Assembly: GCA_038226665.1 (NCBI GenBank)
Contig: JBBRQI010000002.1
Location: 1-64,000 of the forward strand
From: SZAS-103 sp038226665
GTDB lineage: Bacteria; Pseudomonadota; Gammaproteobacteria; Xanthomonadales; Xanthomonadaceae
Direction: 5' to 3'
Length of the DNA stretch: 64,000 nt
Of this stretch, positions 1 through 8,139 are shown piece by piece (the first letter of the stretch is position 1; each line of letters starts with the position of its first letter). Both the position numbers and the translations under genes were made by a program. The notes under the pieces were generated by a model. That model had not been told where the DNA came from. It saw only the letters and a list, made by a program, of their open reading frames with translations, and ran no database searches.

Positions 1-141
1 CCTAACGCCTAGTAGACCCCAGATGCGGGGTATAACGTTTGATGTTCAGCCTTCGCGGTAGCGCTGTCAATCAGGGAAGTCCTACAAACAATCAGGAAGT
101 TATCCGATAGCGGCCGACGGATCGGAGAGCCTAGGCTCGCG
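1..141 (-). other. attI: Probable integron attI region, core site at window edge
   Basis: Read on the minus strand, bases 6 to 1 are GTTAGG, the first six bases of the integron core site GTTRRRY; the seventh lies outside the window. The site is just upstream of an integron integrase gene that points away from it, which is the normal intI-attI geometry. A short inverted repeat (ACCCC at 16-20, GGGGT at 27-31) sits beside it. No gene is visible in this stretch. The attI assignment is inferred from position and the core motif; an attC end is the alternative. Confidence 0.5.
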
Positions 142-1179
142 GTGAATTCATGGAAGCGGGCTCCGATGTCTTACGACTCCGAAAAGCAGGTACGAAAAAA
201 GAATACGTCCGGGCCGCCGCCCGCGCGGCTTTTCGACGAAGTTCGGCGCCATATGCGCCTCAAACATTACAGCTTGCGCACCGAAGCAACGTATATCGGC
301 TGGATCTGGCGATTCATTCTCGCGAACGGGAGACGCCACCCGCGCGAATTCGGCGGCCCGGAGGTCGAACACTTCCTGTCCGATCTGGCAGTCAAAGCCA
401 ACGTGGCGGCGAGTACGCAGAACCAAGCTCTATCGGCGTTGTTGTTCCTCTACCGCGAGGTCCTGGCCGTCGATCTGCCGTGGATGGAAAACGTGGTGCG
501 CGCGCGGCGCGGCCAGCGTGTGCCTACCGTGCTGTCGCGTGAGGAGGTCACGCGCCTGCTCGCGCAGATGGATGGGCGTCCGTGGCTGCTCGCCAGTCTG
601 CTGTACGGCACTGGAATGCGCCTGATGGAATGTCTGCGCCTTCGCGTAAAGGACGTTGATTTCGCGCGCAACGAAATCGTGATCCGAAACAGCAAGGGTG
701 GCAAGGATCGGCGCACGGTGCTGCCCCGCACTCTGGTCGAACCGCTGTTGCGCGAGGTCGATCGCGTGCAGACGCTGCACGCGGCGGATATCGCCGACGG
801 GTTGGGCGAGACGCGGTTGCCGCAAGCGCTCTCGCGCAAGTATCCGCGCGCTGCGCGCGAACTTGGATGGCAGTTCGTCTTCCCCTCGACGCGACGTTCG
901 CGTGATCCGCTGGACGGCAGCGTGCGGCGACATCATTTCGACGATGCAGTTCTCTCGCGCTCGCTCAAGCGCGCGAGGCTGCAGGCAGGCATCGCGAAGC
1001 CTCTCAGCGCGCATACGTTGCGACATTCGTTTGCGACGCACTTGCTCGAAACCGGCTACGACATCCGCACGGTCCAGGAATTGCTGGGCCACAAGGACGT
1101 TGCCACGACGCAGATCTACACGCATGTGCTCAACCGCGGTGGGCGAGGAGTGCTCAGTCCGCTCGATCGAGCGGACTGA
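142..1179 (+). CDS. intI: Integron integrase (tyrosine recombinase)
   Basis: Site-specific recombinase expected to insert and excise gene cassettes at attI/attC. It has an N-terminal SAM-like core-binding domain (about residues 30-115) and a catalytic domain with Arg160, the KGGK beta-hairpin lysine (~185-188), H291-xx-R294, His317 and nucleophile Tyr326. The extra segment YPRAARELGW...RRHHFDD (about 224-267) is the insertion that separates integron integrases from XerC/D. A GTG start at 142 gives 345 aa. An ATG at 166, with GGAAG upstream, gives 337 aa and may be the real start. It converges with mgtE, with 24 bases between the stops. All catalytic residues are present, so the gene looks functional. 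Confidence 0.93.
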   Translation: MNSWKRAPMSYDSEKQVRKKNTSGPPPARLFDEVRRHMRLKHYSLRTEATYIGWIWRFILANGRRHPREFGGPEVEHFLSDLAVKANVAASTQNQALSALLFLYREVLAVDLPWMENVVRARRGQRVPTVLSREEVTRLLAQMDGRPWLLASLLYGTGMRLMECLRLRVKDVDFARNEIVIRNSKGGKDRRTVLPRTLVEPLLREVDRVQTLHAADIADGLGETRLPQALSRKYPRAARELGWQFVFPSTRRSRDPLDGSVRRHHFDDAVLSRSLKRARLQAGIAKPLSAHTLRHSFATHLLETGYDIRTVQELLGHKDVATTQIYTHVLNRGGRGVLSPLDRAD

Positions 1180-1203
1180 CGTGCGGCATGCCGCGCAGCT
1201 CGC

Positions 1204-2565
1204 TCAGCGCAGCAGCATGATCGTCGAAAGGCCGAGGAAGCTTCCGAAGCCGCAGCAGTCGGTCACTGTGGTGAGGATGGTGCCGCCGGCGAGCGCGGGA
1301 TCGATGCCCATGCGCTTCTGGATCAGCGGGATGAACACGCCGGCGAGGGCGGCCAGGCATAGGTTGATCACCATTGCGCAGCCGAACGCGACCGACAGCA
1401 GCACATCGCGATAAACGCCGAACGACACCAGGCCGACGGCCATCGCCCACAACAATCCGTTGAGCAATCCGACCGTGACTTCCTTGCGCAGCAGCGGCCA
1501 CAAATTGGACATACCCACTTGCCCGAGCGCGAGCGCGCGCACCATGATCGTCAGCGTCTGCGTGCCGGCGATGCCGCCCATGCTGGCGACGACCGGCATC
1601 AGCACGGCCGTGGCGACCACCTTCTGCAGCACCGGCTGGAAATTGCCGATCACCCACGACGCGAGGAACGCGGTCAGCAGGTTGATGCCGAGCCAGATAG
1701 CCCTGCTGCGGGCAGTGCGCGCGATCGGCGCGAAAAGGTCCACTTCCTCGTCGAGGCCGGCCGCGCCCATCGCCTGGTGTTCGGCCTGTTCGCGGATGAT
1801 GTCGACGACGTCGTCGATGGTGATGCGGCCGAGCAGGATGTTGTTGGCGTCCACCACCGGCGCGCTGAGCCAGTCGTGATCGGAAAACTGGCGCGCGACT
1901 TCGGCCGACGATTCGGTGACGTCGATCGCGGGCTGTTCGTCGTCGAGCAACTCGTTGATCGGCGTGGCTGGTTCGTGGATGAGCAGGGCGCTCAGCGGGA
2001 GGCGGCCGAGGTATTGATGGCGGCGACTCACCACGAACAGGTGGTCGGTGTGTTCGGGCACTTCGCCGCGCAGGCGCAGGTAGCGCAACACGACATCCAC
2101 GGTGACGTCGGCGCGCACGGTGATGATGTCCGGATTCAACAGGCGGCCGGCGCTGTCCTCGGAATACGACAGCACCTGTTCGAGGCGCTCGCGGTTCTCG
2201 CGATCCATCGACTTGAGCACTTCGTCGATGACGGTGTCGGGCAAATCTTCGACGAGGTCGGCGAGATCGTCGATGTCCAGGTCTTCAACGGCGGCGACGA
2301 GTTCGTCCGCATCCATGTCCGCGATGAGGCCTTCGCGGACCTCGTCGCCCACGTGCACCAGCACTTCGCCGTCGTCCTCGGGATCGACCAACCCCCACAC
2401 GACGTTGCGTTTCGCGGGCGGCAGCGATTCGAGCAGGTTGCCGATCTCGGCCGGCGACAGCGTGTTGACCAGCCGCCGCACCGGGCCAAGACGACCGGTG
2501 TCCAGCGCTTCCGACAAGAGCCGGAGCTGGCGTGCGGTCTTGTCGTGGCGTGCGGCGTCGGCCAT
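1204..2565 (-). CDS. mgtE: Magnesium transporter MgtE
   Basis: Inner-membrane Mg2+ channel of the MgtE family, 453 aa. The order is an acidic N-terminal superhelical domain (about 20-130), paired CBS domains (about 135-260) and a C-terminal membrane domain from about residue 290 with five predicted helices, including the PVVASMGGIAG and GIDPALAGG pore signatures. Family members gate on cytosolic Mg2+ bound between the N and CBS domains; the acidic runs (DLDIDDLADLVEDLPD) fit this. The ATG start has GGAG about 7 bases upstream. In relatives mgtE follows ptsI directly; here a lipoprotein gene on the other strand lies between them. Confidence 0.95.
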   Translation of the reverse strand: MADAARHDKTARQLRLLSEALDTGRLGPVRRLVNTLSPAEIGNLLESLPPAKRNVVWGLVDPEDDGEVLVHVGDEVREGLIADMDADELVAAVEDLDIDDLADLVEDLPDTVIDEVLKSMDRENRERLEQVLSYSEDSAGRLLNPDIITVRADVTVDVVLRYLRLRGEVPEHTDHLFVVSRRHQYLGRLPLSALLIHEPATPINELLDDEQPAIDVTESSAEVARQFSDHDWLSAPVVDANNILLGRITIDDVVDIIREQAEHQAMGAAGLDEEVDLFAPIARTARSRAIWLGINLLTAFLASWVIGNFQPVLQKVVATAVLMPVVASMGGIAGTQTLTIMVRALALGQVGMSNLWPLLRKEVTVGLLNGLLWAMAVGLVSFGVYRDVLLSVAFGCAMVINLCLAALAGVFIPLIQKRMGIDPALAGGTILTTVTDCCGFGSFLGLSTIMLLR

Positions 2566-2607
2566 CGGTGGCTCCGTGGGGCGATGGTATTATTGCGTGC
2601 TTCGACA

Positions 2608-2650
2608 ATGCCGCACAGCAGCGGCATGGCCATGCGTAACGGCCATGGCC
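2608..2650 (-). other. Two adjacent hairpins upstream of mgtE
   Basis: ATGCCGC/GCGGCAT (2608-2614 and 2621-2627, 6-base loop) is followed at once by GGCCATG/CATGGCC (2628-2634 and 2644-2650). They lie 43-85 bases before the mgtE start and would be in its leader if transcription begins upstream of them. They do not obviously match a known Mg2+ riboswitch. They also lie in the promoter region of the divergent lipoprotein gene, so the function is open. Confidence 0.35.
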
Positions 2651-2753
2651 CCATCATCGCCGATCCGGATGCAACTGTCCGTATCGCGTCGCCCGAATCT
2701 GAGCAGCGCGAGACGCAGCTGCGCGAACCGCACCCAAAAATAACGGAGCCACC

Positions 2754-3137
2754 ATGCGTCAACCCATCACCGTTCTTGCAACATTTGCCGTTTCGCTGGC
2801 TTTGGCGGCTTGCCATCACGAACCGCCAACGATGCCGACCAAGGCATTCACCCACGAGGGCGTGACGTTGACGCTCGATCCGCCGGCAGCGCCGAACTGC
2901 AAGCCGGGCACGACCTATACGGCGACTCTGAAATGGTCGGTGGACGGCATGGATGCGCCGAAGACCGAAGTGCGCATCAACAAACCCGATGGCCAGGTTT
3001 TTGCGCGCAGCAACGACCGCACCGCGCATTCGGAAACCGGCAACTGGGTCACGCCGGGCCTGTGGTTCCTGCTGTTCGATCGCAAGAGCGGCGAATTGCT
3101 CGGCGCATTGCAGGCCGGCCCCAGGCCTTGCCCGTAA
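2754..3137 (+). CDS. Small hypothetical lipoprotein
   Basis: 127 aa with a short signal peptide ending in a lipobox (LALAAC, Cys at about residue 20), so probably lipid-anchored in the envelope. The rest is a compact domain of about 100 residues with two further cysteines (in NCKPG and near the C-terminus in PRPCP) that could form a disulfide. It reads like a beta-rich fold (TYTATLKWSVDGMDAP), but I do not recognise the family. CGGAG lies just before the ATG. The gene stands alone, divergent from mgtE and convergent with ptsI. Confidence 0.75.
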   Translation: MRQPITVLATFAVSLALAACHHEPPTMPTKAFTHEGVTLTLDPPAAPNCKPGTTYTATLKWSVDGMDAPKTEVRINKPDGQVFARSNDRTAHSETGNWVTPGLWFLLFDRKSGELLGALQAGPRPCP

Positions 3138-3308
3138 TTTGATTGGCGAATGATGGGACATCCTGTCCACGTCGCACGCCACGTCTGGCGCATGTCCGGA
3201 CGTAGCTTCGTCTCTGCGGCGCAAGCGCCGCTGCGACGTGCGGTTCCTCCATGGGCCGCGGATCGATTCGGTTTACGTGATCTCGCGGCCCGCAAGGATG
3301 GCGGCTTG
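3138..3308. other. Convergent intergenic region with hairpins
   Basis: Lies between the lipoprotein stop and the ptsI stop. It holds GGACA/TGTCC (3156-3160, 3164-3168) and GCGGCG/CGCCGC around a CAAG loop (3216-3231). No T-run follows on either strand, so these are not classical intrinsic terminators, but they could slow or end transcription from both sides. No gene seen. Confidence 0.4.
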
Positions 3309-5039
3309 CTAGCTGTCCAGCAGCCAGCGCTCGATGCCCATGCGATCGCGCGCGCGCAGCAGTGCTCGTGCGCGTGCGCGCAACTTGCCGAGGTCGCTGT
3401 CGCGGATGACCTGCCGCACTTCGAGCAGGGTGGTCGGGTGCAGGCTGAAATCGGTGAGGCCGAGCGCGAGCAACAGCTTGGTGAAACGCATGTCGCCGGC
3501 CATTTCGCCGCAGATCGCAACCGGCAATTTGTTGCGGATGCCGAGCGTGATGATGTCGTGCAGCAACCGCAATAGCGCCGGATGCAGCGGCGAATACAGA
3601 TCGGAGATCGCCTCGTTGTCGCGGTCGGCGGCGAGCAGGTATTGCATCAGGTCGTTGGTGCCGATCGACACGAAATCTACCTGGTCGACGAAGCCGCCTA
3701 GCGATAGCGCTGCGGCTGGAACTTCGATCATCGCGCCGATCGCGCAGTTCTCGCCGAGTTCGTGGCCTTCGCTGCGCAGGTCGCGCGCGAGCGACTTCAC
3801 CAGCGTGCGCACCGCGACCATTTCCTCGCGGCGAGTGACCATCGGCACCAGGATGCGCACCGCGCCGTAACCGGACGCACGCAGGATCGCGCGCAGTTGC
3901 GATTCGAACAACGGCCGCCGCGCCAGCGACAAGCGCACGCCGCGCAGGCCGAGCGCGGGATTCGGTTCGCCCTTGAGCACCACGCCGGTGCCATCGGCCT
4001 TGTCAGCGCCGAGGTCGAGCGTGCGGATCGTGACCAGACGGCCATTCATGCCGAGCACGAGGTCGCGATAGACGCGAAACTGTTCGTCTTCGTTCGGTAA
4101 TTGATGCCGTTGCAGGAACAGGAATTCGGTGCGATACAGGCCGATGCCGGCCGCGCCAAGCGCGTGCGCTTCGGCGACGTCCTCCCGGGATTCCGCGTTC
4201 GCGTACAGATCGATGTTGACGCCATCCTTCGTGCGCGTTTCCGCGAGCCGCAGTCGTTGCAGCGTCTTGGTTTCGCGCAGCAATGCGCGTTCGCGCTGGT
4301 GGTAGCGGCGCAGGTCGGCGGCGGCCGGTTCGCGGATCACTTCGCCGGTGCCGCCATCGACCATCAAGGCATCGCCGTCGTTGACGCGCGCCAGCGCATC
4401 GTGCGCGCCGACGACGAGCGGAATGTGCAGGCTGCGCGCGAGGATCGCGCTATGCGACAGCATGCTGCCGGTCGAGGTCACGACCGCGACCACGCCCTGC
4501 GCCTGCAACTGTGCGAGCTCGGCGGGACCGATCGCATCGGTGACCAGAATCTCGCCGGCGAATCCCTCGCCCGCAAACCCGGCATGCGGTTCAACCGGCC
4601 CGCGATGCAAGGCGGCACGCACGCGGCCGATGACGTGTTCGAGGTCTTCGCGGCGGCTCTTGAAGTACGGGTCCTCCATGCCGTCGAACACCGAAACCAG
4701 GCGATCGCGTTGCAGTTTCAGCGCGTACTCCGCGCCGTAGTGGCCGGTGCGCACGAGTGCGTCGAGGCCGTGCAGCAGTTCGGGGTCGTCGAGGATGAGT
4801 GCGTGAATATCAAGAAACTCACCGAGCTCGTGCGCAAGCGCGCCGTGCAGGCGTTCGCGCAAACCCTTGAGTTCGTCGCGGGCGGCATCGAGCGCGACAT
4901 GCATGCGCGCGAGTTCGGCCTCGACCGCCGCATGCGGGATGATCTGTTCACGCGTGTCGATCGCATGCGCGAGCCGCAACCGCGCGCGCCCGAGCGCGAG
5001 TCCGCGTGACGCGCCCTGGCCGGCGATCGCGAGCCGCAT
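3309..5039 (-). CDS. ptsI: PTS enzyme I (phosphoenolpyruvate-protein phosphotransferase)
   Basis: Autophosphorylates from PEP and passes the phosphate to HPr, in the cytosol. 576 aa, normal for the family. Active-site His196 lies in TGSMLSHSAILARSLHIP; the C-terminal PEP-binding barrel carries GAAGIGLYRTEFLFL and the signature DFVSIGTNDLMQYLLAADR. The start overlaps the HPr stop (ATGA), so the two are translationally coupled. It is the last gene of the rpoN-linked PTS cluster. No sugar-specific EIIBC permease is nearby, so the chain is probably regulatory. Confidence 0.96.
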   Translation of the reverse strand: MRLAIAGQGASRGLALGRARLRLAHAIDTREQIIPHAAVEAELARMHVALDAARDELKGLRERLHGALAHELGEFLDIHALILDDPELLHGLDALVRTGHYGAEYALKLQRDRLVSVFDGMEDPYFKSRREDLEHVIGRVRAALHRGPVEPHAGFAGEGFAGEILVTDAIGPAELAQLQAQGVVAVVTSTGSMLSHSAILARSLHIPLVVGAHDALARVNDGDALMVDGGTGEVIREPAAADLRRYHQRERALLRETKTLQRLRLAETRTKDGVNIDLYANAESREDVAEAHALGAAGIGLYRTEFLFLQRHQLPNEDEQFRVYRDLVLGMNGRLVTIRTLDLGADKADGTGVVLKGEPNPALGLRGVRLSLARRPLFESQLRAILRASGYGAVRILVPMVTRREEMVAVRTLVKSLARDLRSEGHELGENCAIGAMIEVPAAALSLGGFVDQVDFVSIGTNDLMQYLLAADRDNEAISDLYSPLHPALLRLLHDIITLGIRNKLPVAICGEMAGDMRFTKLLLALGLTDFSLHPTTLLEVRQVIRDSDLGKLRARARALLRARDRMGIERWLLDS

Positions 5040-5308
5040 CAGCCGCCCTCGTCGAAGTTGCGGGTGAACAAGGCCGCAGCTGCGTCGAGCGCAGCGGCCT
5101 CGTCCTCGCCTTGCGTGCGCAGCGTCACCATGCTGCCAACGCCTGCCGCGAGCAGCAGCACGCCCATGATGCTTTTCGCGTTGACCTCGCGACCGTTGCG
5201 CAGCAGGAACGCCTCCGAGCGGAAACCCGACAGCAATTGCACGAGCTTCGCCGACGCGCGCGCATGCAGGCCGAGCTTGTTGGTGATCAGGATTTCACGC
5301 TCAAGCAT
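5039..5308 (-). CDS. ptsH: HPr-like phosphocarrier protein
   Basis: 89-aa carrier taking phosphate from enzyme I to EIIA proteins. The catalytic His15 is in NKLGLHARASA and the regulatory Ser46 in NAKSIMGVLLLAA; the latter is the site that HPr kinase, encoded upstream in the same cluster, would phosphorylate. The start at 5308 (MLEREIL) is chosen because it gives the standard HPr N-terminus; a longer reading frame has no homology upstream. The gene overlaps ptsI by four bases and follows the EIIA gene after about 70 bases. Confidence 0.94.
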   Translation of the reverse strand: MLEREILITNKLGLHARASAKLVQLLSGFRSEAFLLRNGREVNAKSIMGVLLLAAGVGSMVTLRTQGEDEAAALDAAAALFTRNFDEGG

Positions 5309-5379
5309 GGCAACGGTTCCATTCAAGATGTTCGCGCAGATTGTGGCAATCGTATATTTCGAATTGCTGTGGGCCGCCA

Positions 5380-5772
5380 TCACGCATCATCGGCGACCAC
5401 TCCGTTGCGTGCGCCGCTGATGGCGATCCGCGCGATGTCGTCGAGCGCGCATTCGGCGTGGTTGAGCACGCGCAACAGCATCGGCAATGCAAGGCCAGAT
5501 ACGCGGTGCACCGGCGTGCCGAGTTGCGCGAGGCGCTGCGCGAGCCGACTCGGCGATGCGCCGTACAAATCGGTGAGCAACAATACACCGTCGCCGGAAT
5601 CGACCTTGCGCAGCGCCGCGCTTGCATCCACCAGCGCGTCTTCGGGAAGCGCATCGAAACGCAGTTCGAAGACGCCGACGGCCAGCGGCAGGTTCCCGAG
5701 CAGGCGCTCGGCGACCGCGCGGTGCGCATTGCCGATGCCGTCGTGGGTCACGAGCAGGACGCCGACCGGCAT
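5380..5772 (-). CDS. PTS EIIA component, mannose (ManX) family
   Basis: 130-aa EIIA-Man domain. The phospho-accepting His10 is in LLVTHDGIGNA. The GDGVLLLTDLYGASPSRLAQ stretch (about 60-79) is the family's second conserved segment. In xanthomonads and other proteobacteria such stand-alone EIIA-Man proteins serve regulation, since EIIB, C and D partners are absent; none is seen here either. It begins three bases after the rapZ stop, so it is very likely cotranscribed with rapZ. Confidence 0.9.
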   Translation of the reverse strand: MPVGVLLVTHDGIGNAHRAVAERLLGNLPLAVGVFELRFDALPEDALVDASAALRKVDSGDGVLLLTDLYGASPSRLAQRLAQLGTPVHRVSGLALPMLLRVLNHAECALDDIARIAISGARNGVVADDA

Positions 5773-5775
5773 GTG

Positions 5776-6681
5776 CTACTCCAGCTCGCGATGGTAGGTG
5801 AGCACATCCTCGCGCCCGCTCGCACGCACATGCCGCGCGAGTTGTTCGGCGAGGTAAACCGAACGATGGCGGCCGCCGGTGCAGCCGAACGCGACGGTCA
5901 CGTAACTGCGCGTGCCGCCATCGAAATGCGGCAGCCAGGTGTCGACGAAAACGACGACCTGCGACAGGAACAGCTGCACATCGGGTTGCGCATCGAGGTA
6001 GTCGCGCACCGCGTCGTCGCGGCCGGACAAGGGCCGCAGCCGTGCATCCCAGTGCGGGTTCGGCAACGCGCGCGCATCGAACACGAAGTCCGCGTCGGCA
6101 GGCAGCCCGCGCCGGTACGCGAACGATTCGAACAACACCGACAAGCCGGGCTGCGCCTGGATGCCGAGTTCGGTGATCACCTGCCGGCGCAACTGATGCA
6201 CGTTGAGATCGCTGGTATCGATCACCAGGTCGGCAAGCGCTCGCACCGGACCGAGCACCTGGCGTTCGAGCGCGATCGCATCGGCGAGCGCAAGCCCGGT
6301 GTGGCTCAGCGGATGCCGCCGCCGCGTTTCCGAATAGCGCTTGAGCAGGGTGCTGTCGGCGGTGTCGAAGAACACCAGTTGATGGTCGAAGCCCAGCGCG
6401 CCGACCGCGGACAACCAGTGCGGCATCTCGGTGAGGTCGGCATCGCGATTGCGCACGTCGATGCCGACTGCAAGCCGCGGGTGCGCGTCCGGACCGGCCG
6501 CGACGGATCGCACGAAATCCGGCAGCAAGGCGGCGGGCAGGTTGTCGACGCAGTTGAAGTCGAGGTCTTCGAGCGTGCGCAACGCAACCGACTTGCCCGA
6601 GCCCGACAAGCCGCTGATCACGATCAACGCCGGCCGGCTGGAAGCCAATGCATTCGCCGCCTGTGATAGGGCGTCGCTCAT
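5776..6681 (-). CDS. rapZ: RNase adapter RapZ (nucleotide-binding)
   Basis: 301 aa. Walker A GLSGSGKS at residues 24-31 and the C-terminal RNA-binding domain with FGCTGGRHRSV identify RapZ/YvcJ. In enterobacteria it delivers the GlmZ sRNA to RNase E to control glucosamine-6-phosphate synthase; in this lineage the target is not known from the sequence. The start at 6681 overlaps the hprK stop by four bases (ATGA), as in the xanthomonad arrangement hprK-rapZ-EIIA-HPr-EI. Confidence 0.94.
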   Translation of the reverse strand: MSDALSQAANALASSRPALIVISGLSGSGKSVALRTLEDLDFNCVDNLPAALLPDFVRSVAAGPDAHPRLAVGIDVRNRDADLTEMPHWLSAVGALGFDHQLVFFDTADSTLLKRYSETRRRHPLSHTGLALADAIALERQVLGPVRALADLVIDTSDLNVHQLRRQVITELGIQAQPGLSVLFESFAYRRGLPADADFVFDARALPNPHWDARLRPLSGRDDAVRDYLDAQPDVQLFLSQVVVFVDTWLPHFDGGTRSYVTVAFGCTGGRHRSVYLAEQLARHVRASGREDVLTYHRELE

Positions 6682-7628
6682 GGGCCTTCGCCGCGTTCGA
6701 GGAATTGCGTGTGCCGCGCGAGGAACGCCGCGGCAGGATCGATGCCCTTGATGCGCAGGACGTGGAGCCGCGCGGCAGCTTCGGTGAGGACCGCAAGGTT
6801 GCGACCGGGCGCGACCGGCAGGGTGATCATCGGCACATCCAGATCGAGCACGCGGCGGCTGCCTACATCGCCGGTCAAGCGCCCCATGCCATCCGCCGAC
6901 TGGTCGCTGCCCTGACGTTGCAGGTGGACGATCAGGCGCAGGTACTTGTTCCGCTTCACCGCGGTGTCGCCGAACATCTCGCGGATATTGAGCACGCCGA
7001 GGCCGCGCAATTCGAGCAGGTCCTGCAGCAGTTCGGGACAGGTGCCGTCGAGCACGTCCGGTGCGATCTGGGTGAATTGCGGTGCGTCGTCCGCGACCAG
7101 CCGGTGGCCGCGCGAGATCAGTTCCAGCGCGAGCTCGCTCTTGCCCGAACCCGATTCGCCGGTGATCAGCAGGCCGATCGAATAGATCTCCATGAACACG
7201 CCGTGCAAGGTCGCTTGTGGTGCGAGCGTGCGCGCGAGGTGGTACTGCAACAGGTTCAGCAACTCGTGGCCGCGGCGCGGCGAGACCCACAGCGGGGTGT
7301 TCGAGTCCTCGGCGGCTTCGCGCAGGTCGGCAGGGCAGGCCTGGTCCTTGCTGATCACCAGCGCGAGCGGGCTGAAATTGACGATCTTCTGCAGGGTTTC
7401 CCAGCGCAGCCGATTGTCGAGCCCATCGAGCCACGCGAGTTCCTCGGCGCCGAGGATCTGCACGCGGTTGGGATAGATGATGTTGAGATAGCCGGCCAGC
7501 GACGGTCGCCGCGACACCGTGGCCCGCGCATCGACCACGCGGTTCTCGCCCGCGCGTCCACCGACCCAGCGCAACCCGAGCCGCTCGCGCAACTGCTCAA
7601 ACAACTCGCGCGCGGCAATCTTGTTCAT
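6678..7628 (-). CDS. hprK: HPr kinase/phosphorylase
   Basis: Bifunctional enzyme that phosphorylates and dephosphorylates Ser46 of HPr. 316 aa; the N-terminal domain is about 1-130. The catalytic domain has LHGVFMEIYSIGLLITGESG with Walker A GESGSGKS (157-164), and the HprK signature ELRGLGVLNIREMFG follows further on. The matching serine is present in the HPr encoded downstream. In relatives ptsN precedes this gene; here only a 57-base gap separates it from hpf, and a tiny reading frame stops on its start codon. Confidence 0.96.
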   Translation of the reverse strand: MNKIAARELFEQLRERLGLRWVGGRAGENRVVDARATVSRRPSLAGYLNIIYPNRVQILGAEELAWLDGLDNRLRWETLQKIVNFSPLALVISKDQACPADLREAAEDSNTPLWVSPRRGHELLNLLQYHLARTLAPQATLHGVFMEIYSIGLLITGESGSGKSELALELISRGHRLVADDAPQFTQIAPDVLDGTCPELLQDLLELRGLGVLNIREMFGDTAVKRNKYLRLIVHLQRQGSDQSADGMGRLTGDVGSRRVLDLDVPMITLPVAPGRNLAVLTEAAARLHVLRIKGIDPAAAFLARHTQFLERGEGP

Positions 7629-7681
7629 GGCTGGCGGTCGTCGTTGGTGGTTGCGAGGATCAGCACGGGGTCGATCGCCAT
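7625..7681 (-). CDS. Possible 18-codon leader ORF overlapping the hprK start
   Basis: An ATG at 7681 opens an 18-codon frame (MAIDPVLILATTNDDRQP) whose TGA overlaps the hprK ATG (ATGA), the arrangement used for translational coupling throughout this cluster. It begins four bases after the hpf stop and fills the place where ptsN is found in relatives. It lacks a clear Shine-Dalgarno site and has no recognisable EIIA-Ntr sequence. It may be a coupling leader, a scrap left by ptsN loss, or chance. Confidence 0.3.
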   Translation of the reverse strand: MAIDPVLILATTNDDRQP

Positions 7682-7685
7682 TGCA

Positions 7686-8012
7686 TCAGCCGAAGCTTTC
7701 GCTGCGCGAGGCACCTTCGCCGCGGTGGTGCTTGGTCTGCTTGCCCTTGTGCTTGTCCAGCAGGCGATCGAGCTTGTCGACGAGCAGATCGATCGCGGCG
7801 TACATGGTGTCCGCTTCGCATTCGGCGAACAAGGTGTTGCCGGGAAGCAGGATCTTGGCTTCGGCCTTGTGCAGCAACTTGGCGACGCTGAGGATCACGT
7901 GGATGTCGAGGTCGCCGTCGGAATAACGCGCGAGGCGCTCGAACTTCGCGTTGACGTAGTCGCGCAATGCCGCGGTGACGTCGATCTGGTGGCCGCTGGT
8001 TTCGATGCGCAT
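7686..8012 (-). CDS. hpf: Ribosome hibernation promoting factor (short HPF)
   Basis: 108-aa HPF/RaiA-family protein that binds the 30S decoding region and promotes inactive 100S dimers in stationary phase. It starts MRIETSGHQIDVTAALRDYV and has the conserved core KFERLARYSD...LLHKAEAKILLPGN. The basic tail (KHKGKQTKHHRGEG) ends without the long-form dimerisation domain, so this is the short type. GGAG lies 6 bases before the ATG at 8012. It directly follows rpoN, the usual place for hpf in proteobacteria. Confidence 0.94.
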   Translation of the reverse strand: MRIETSGHQIDVTAALRDYVNAKFERLARYSDGDLDIHVILSVAKLLHKAEAKILLPGNTLFAECEADTMYAAIDLLVDKLDRLLDKHKGKQTKHHRGEGASRSESFG

Positions 8013-8139
8013 GGAACTCTCCTGCTGGTGACGGTGCGACGCCGGCGGCGCCCTGTCCAGAGTCGCAAGTTTCGGCGCGGGGGGGAAGGGGCGTCGACCA
8101 AACCTGCAGTGCAGGTACAGGCCGCCCGGTAGAGAGCGG

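Noticed and set aside
1519..2865. Long plus-strand open frame opposite mgtE
   Set aside because: Antisense to a clear MgtE; composition rich in Arg/His/Ala as expected of GC-rich shadow frames, no domain seen.
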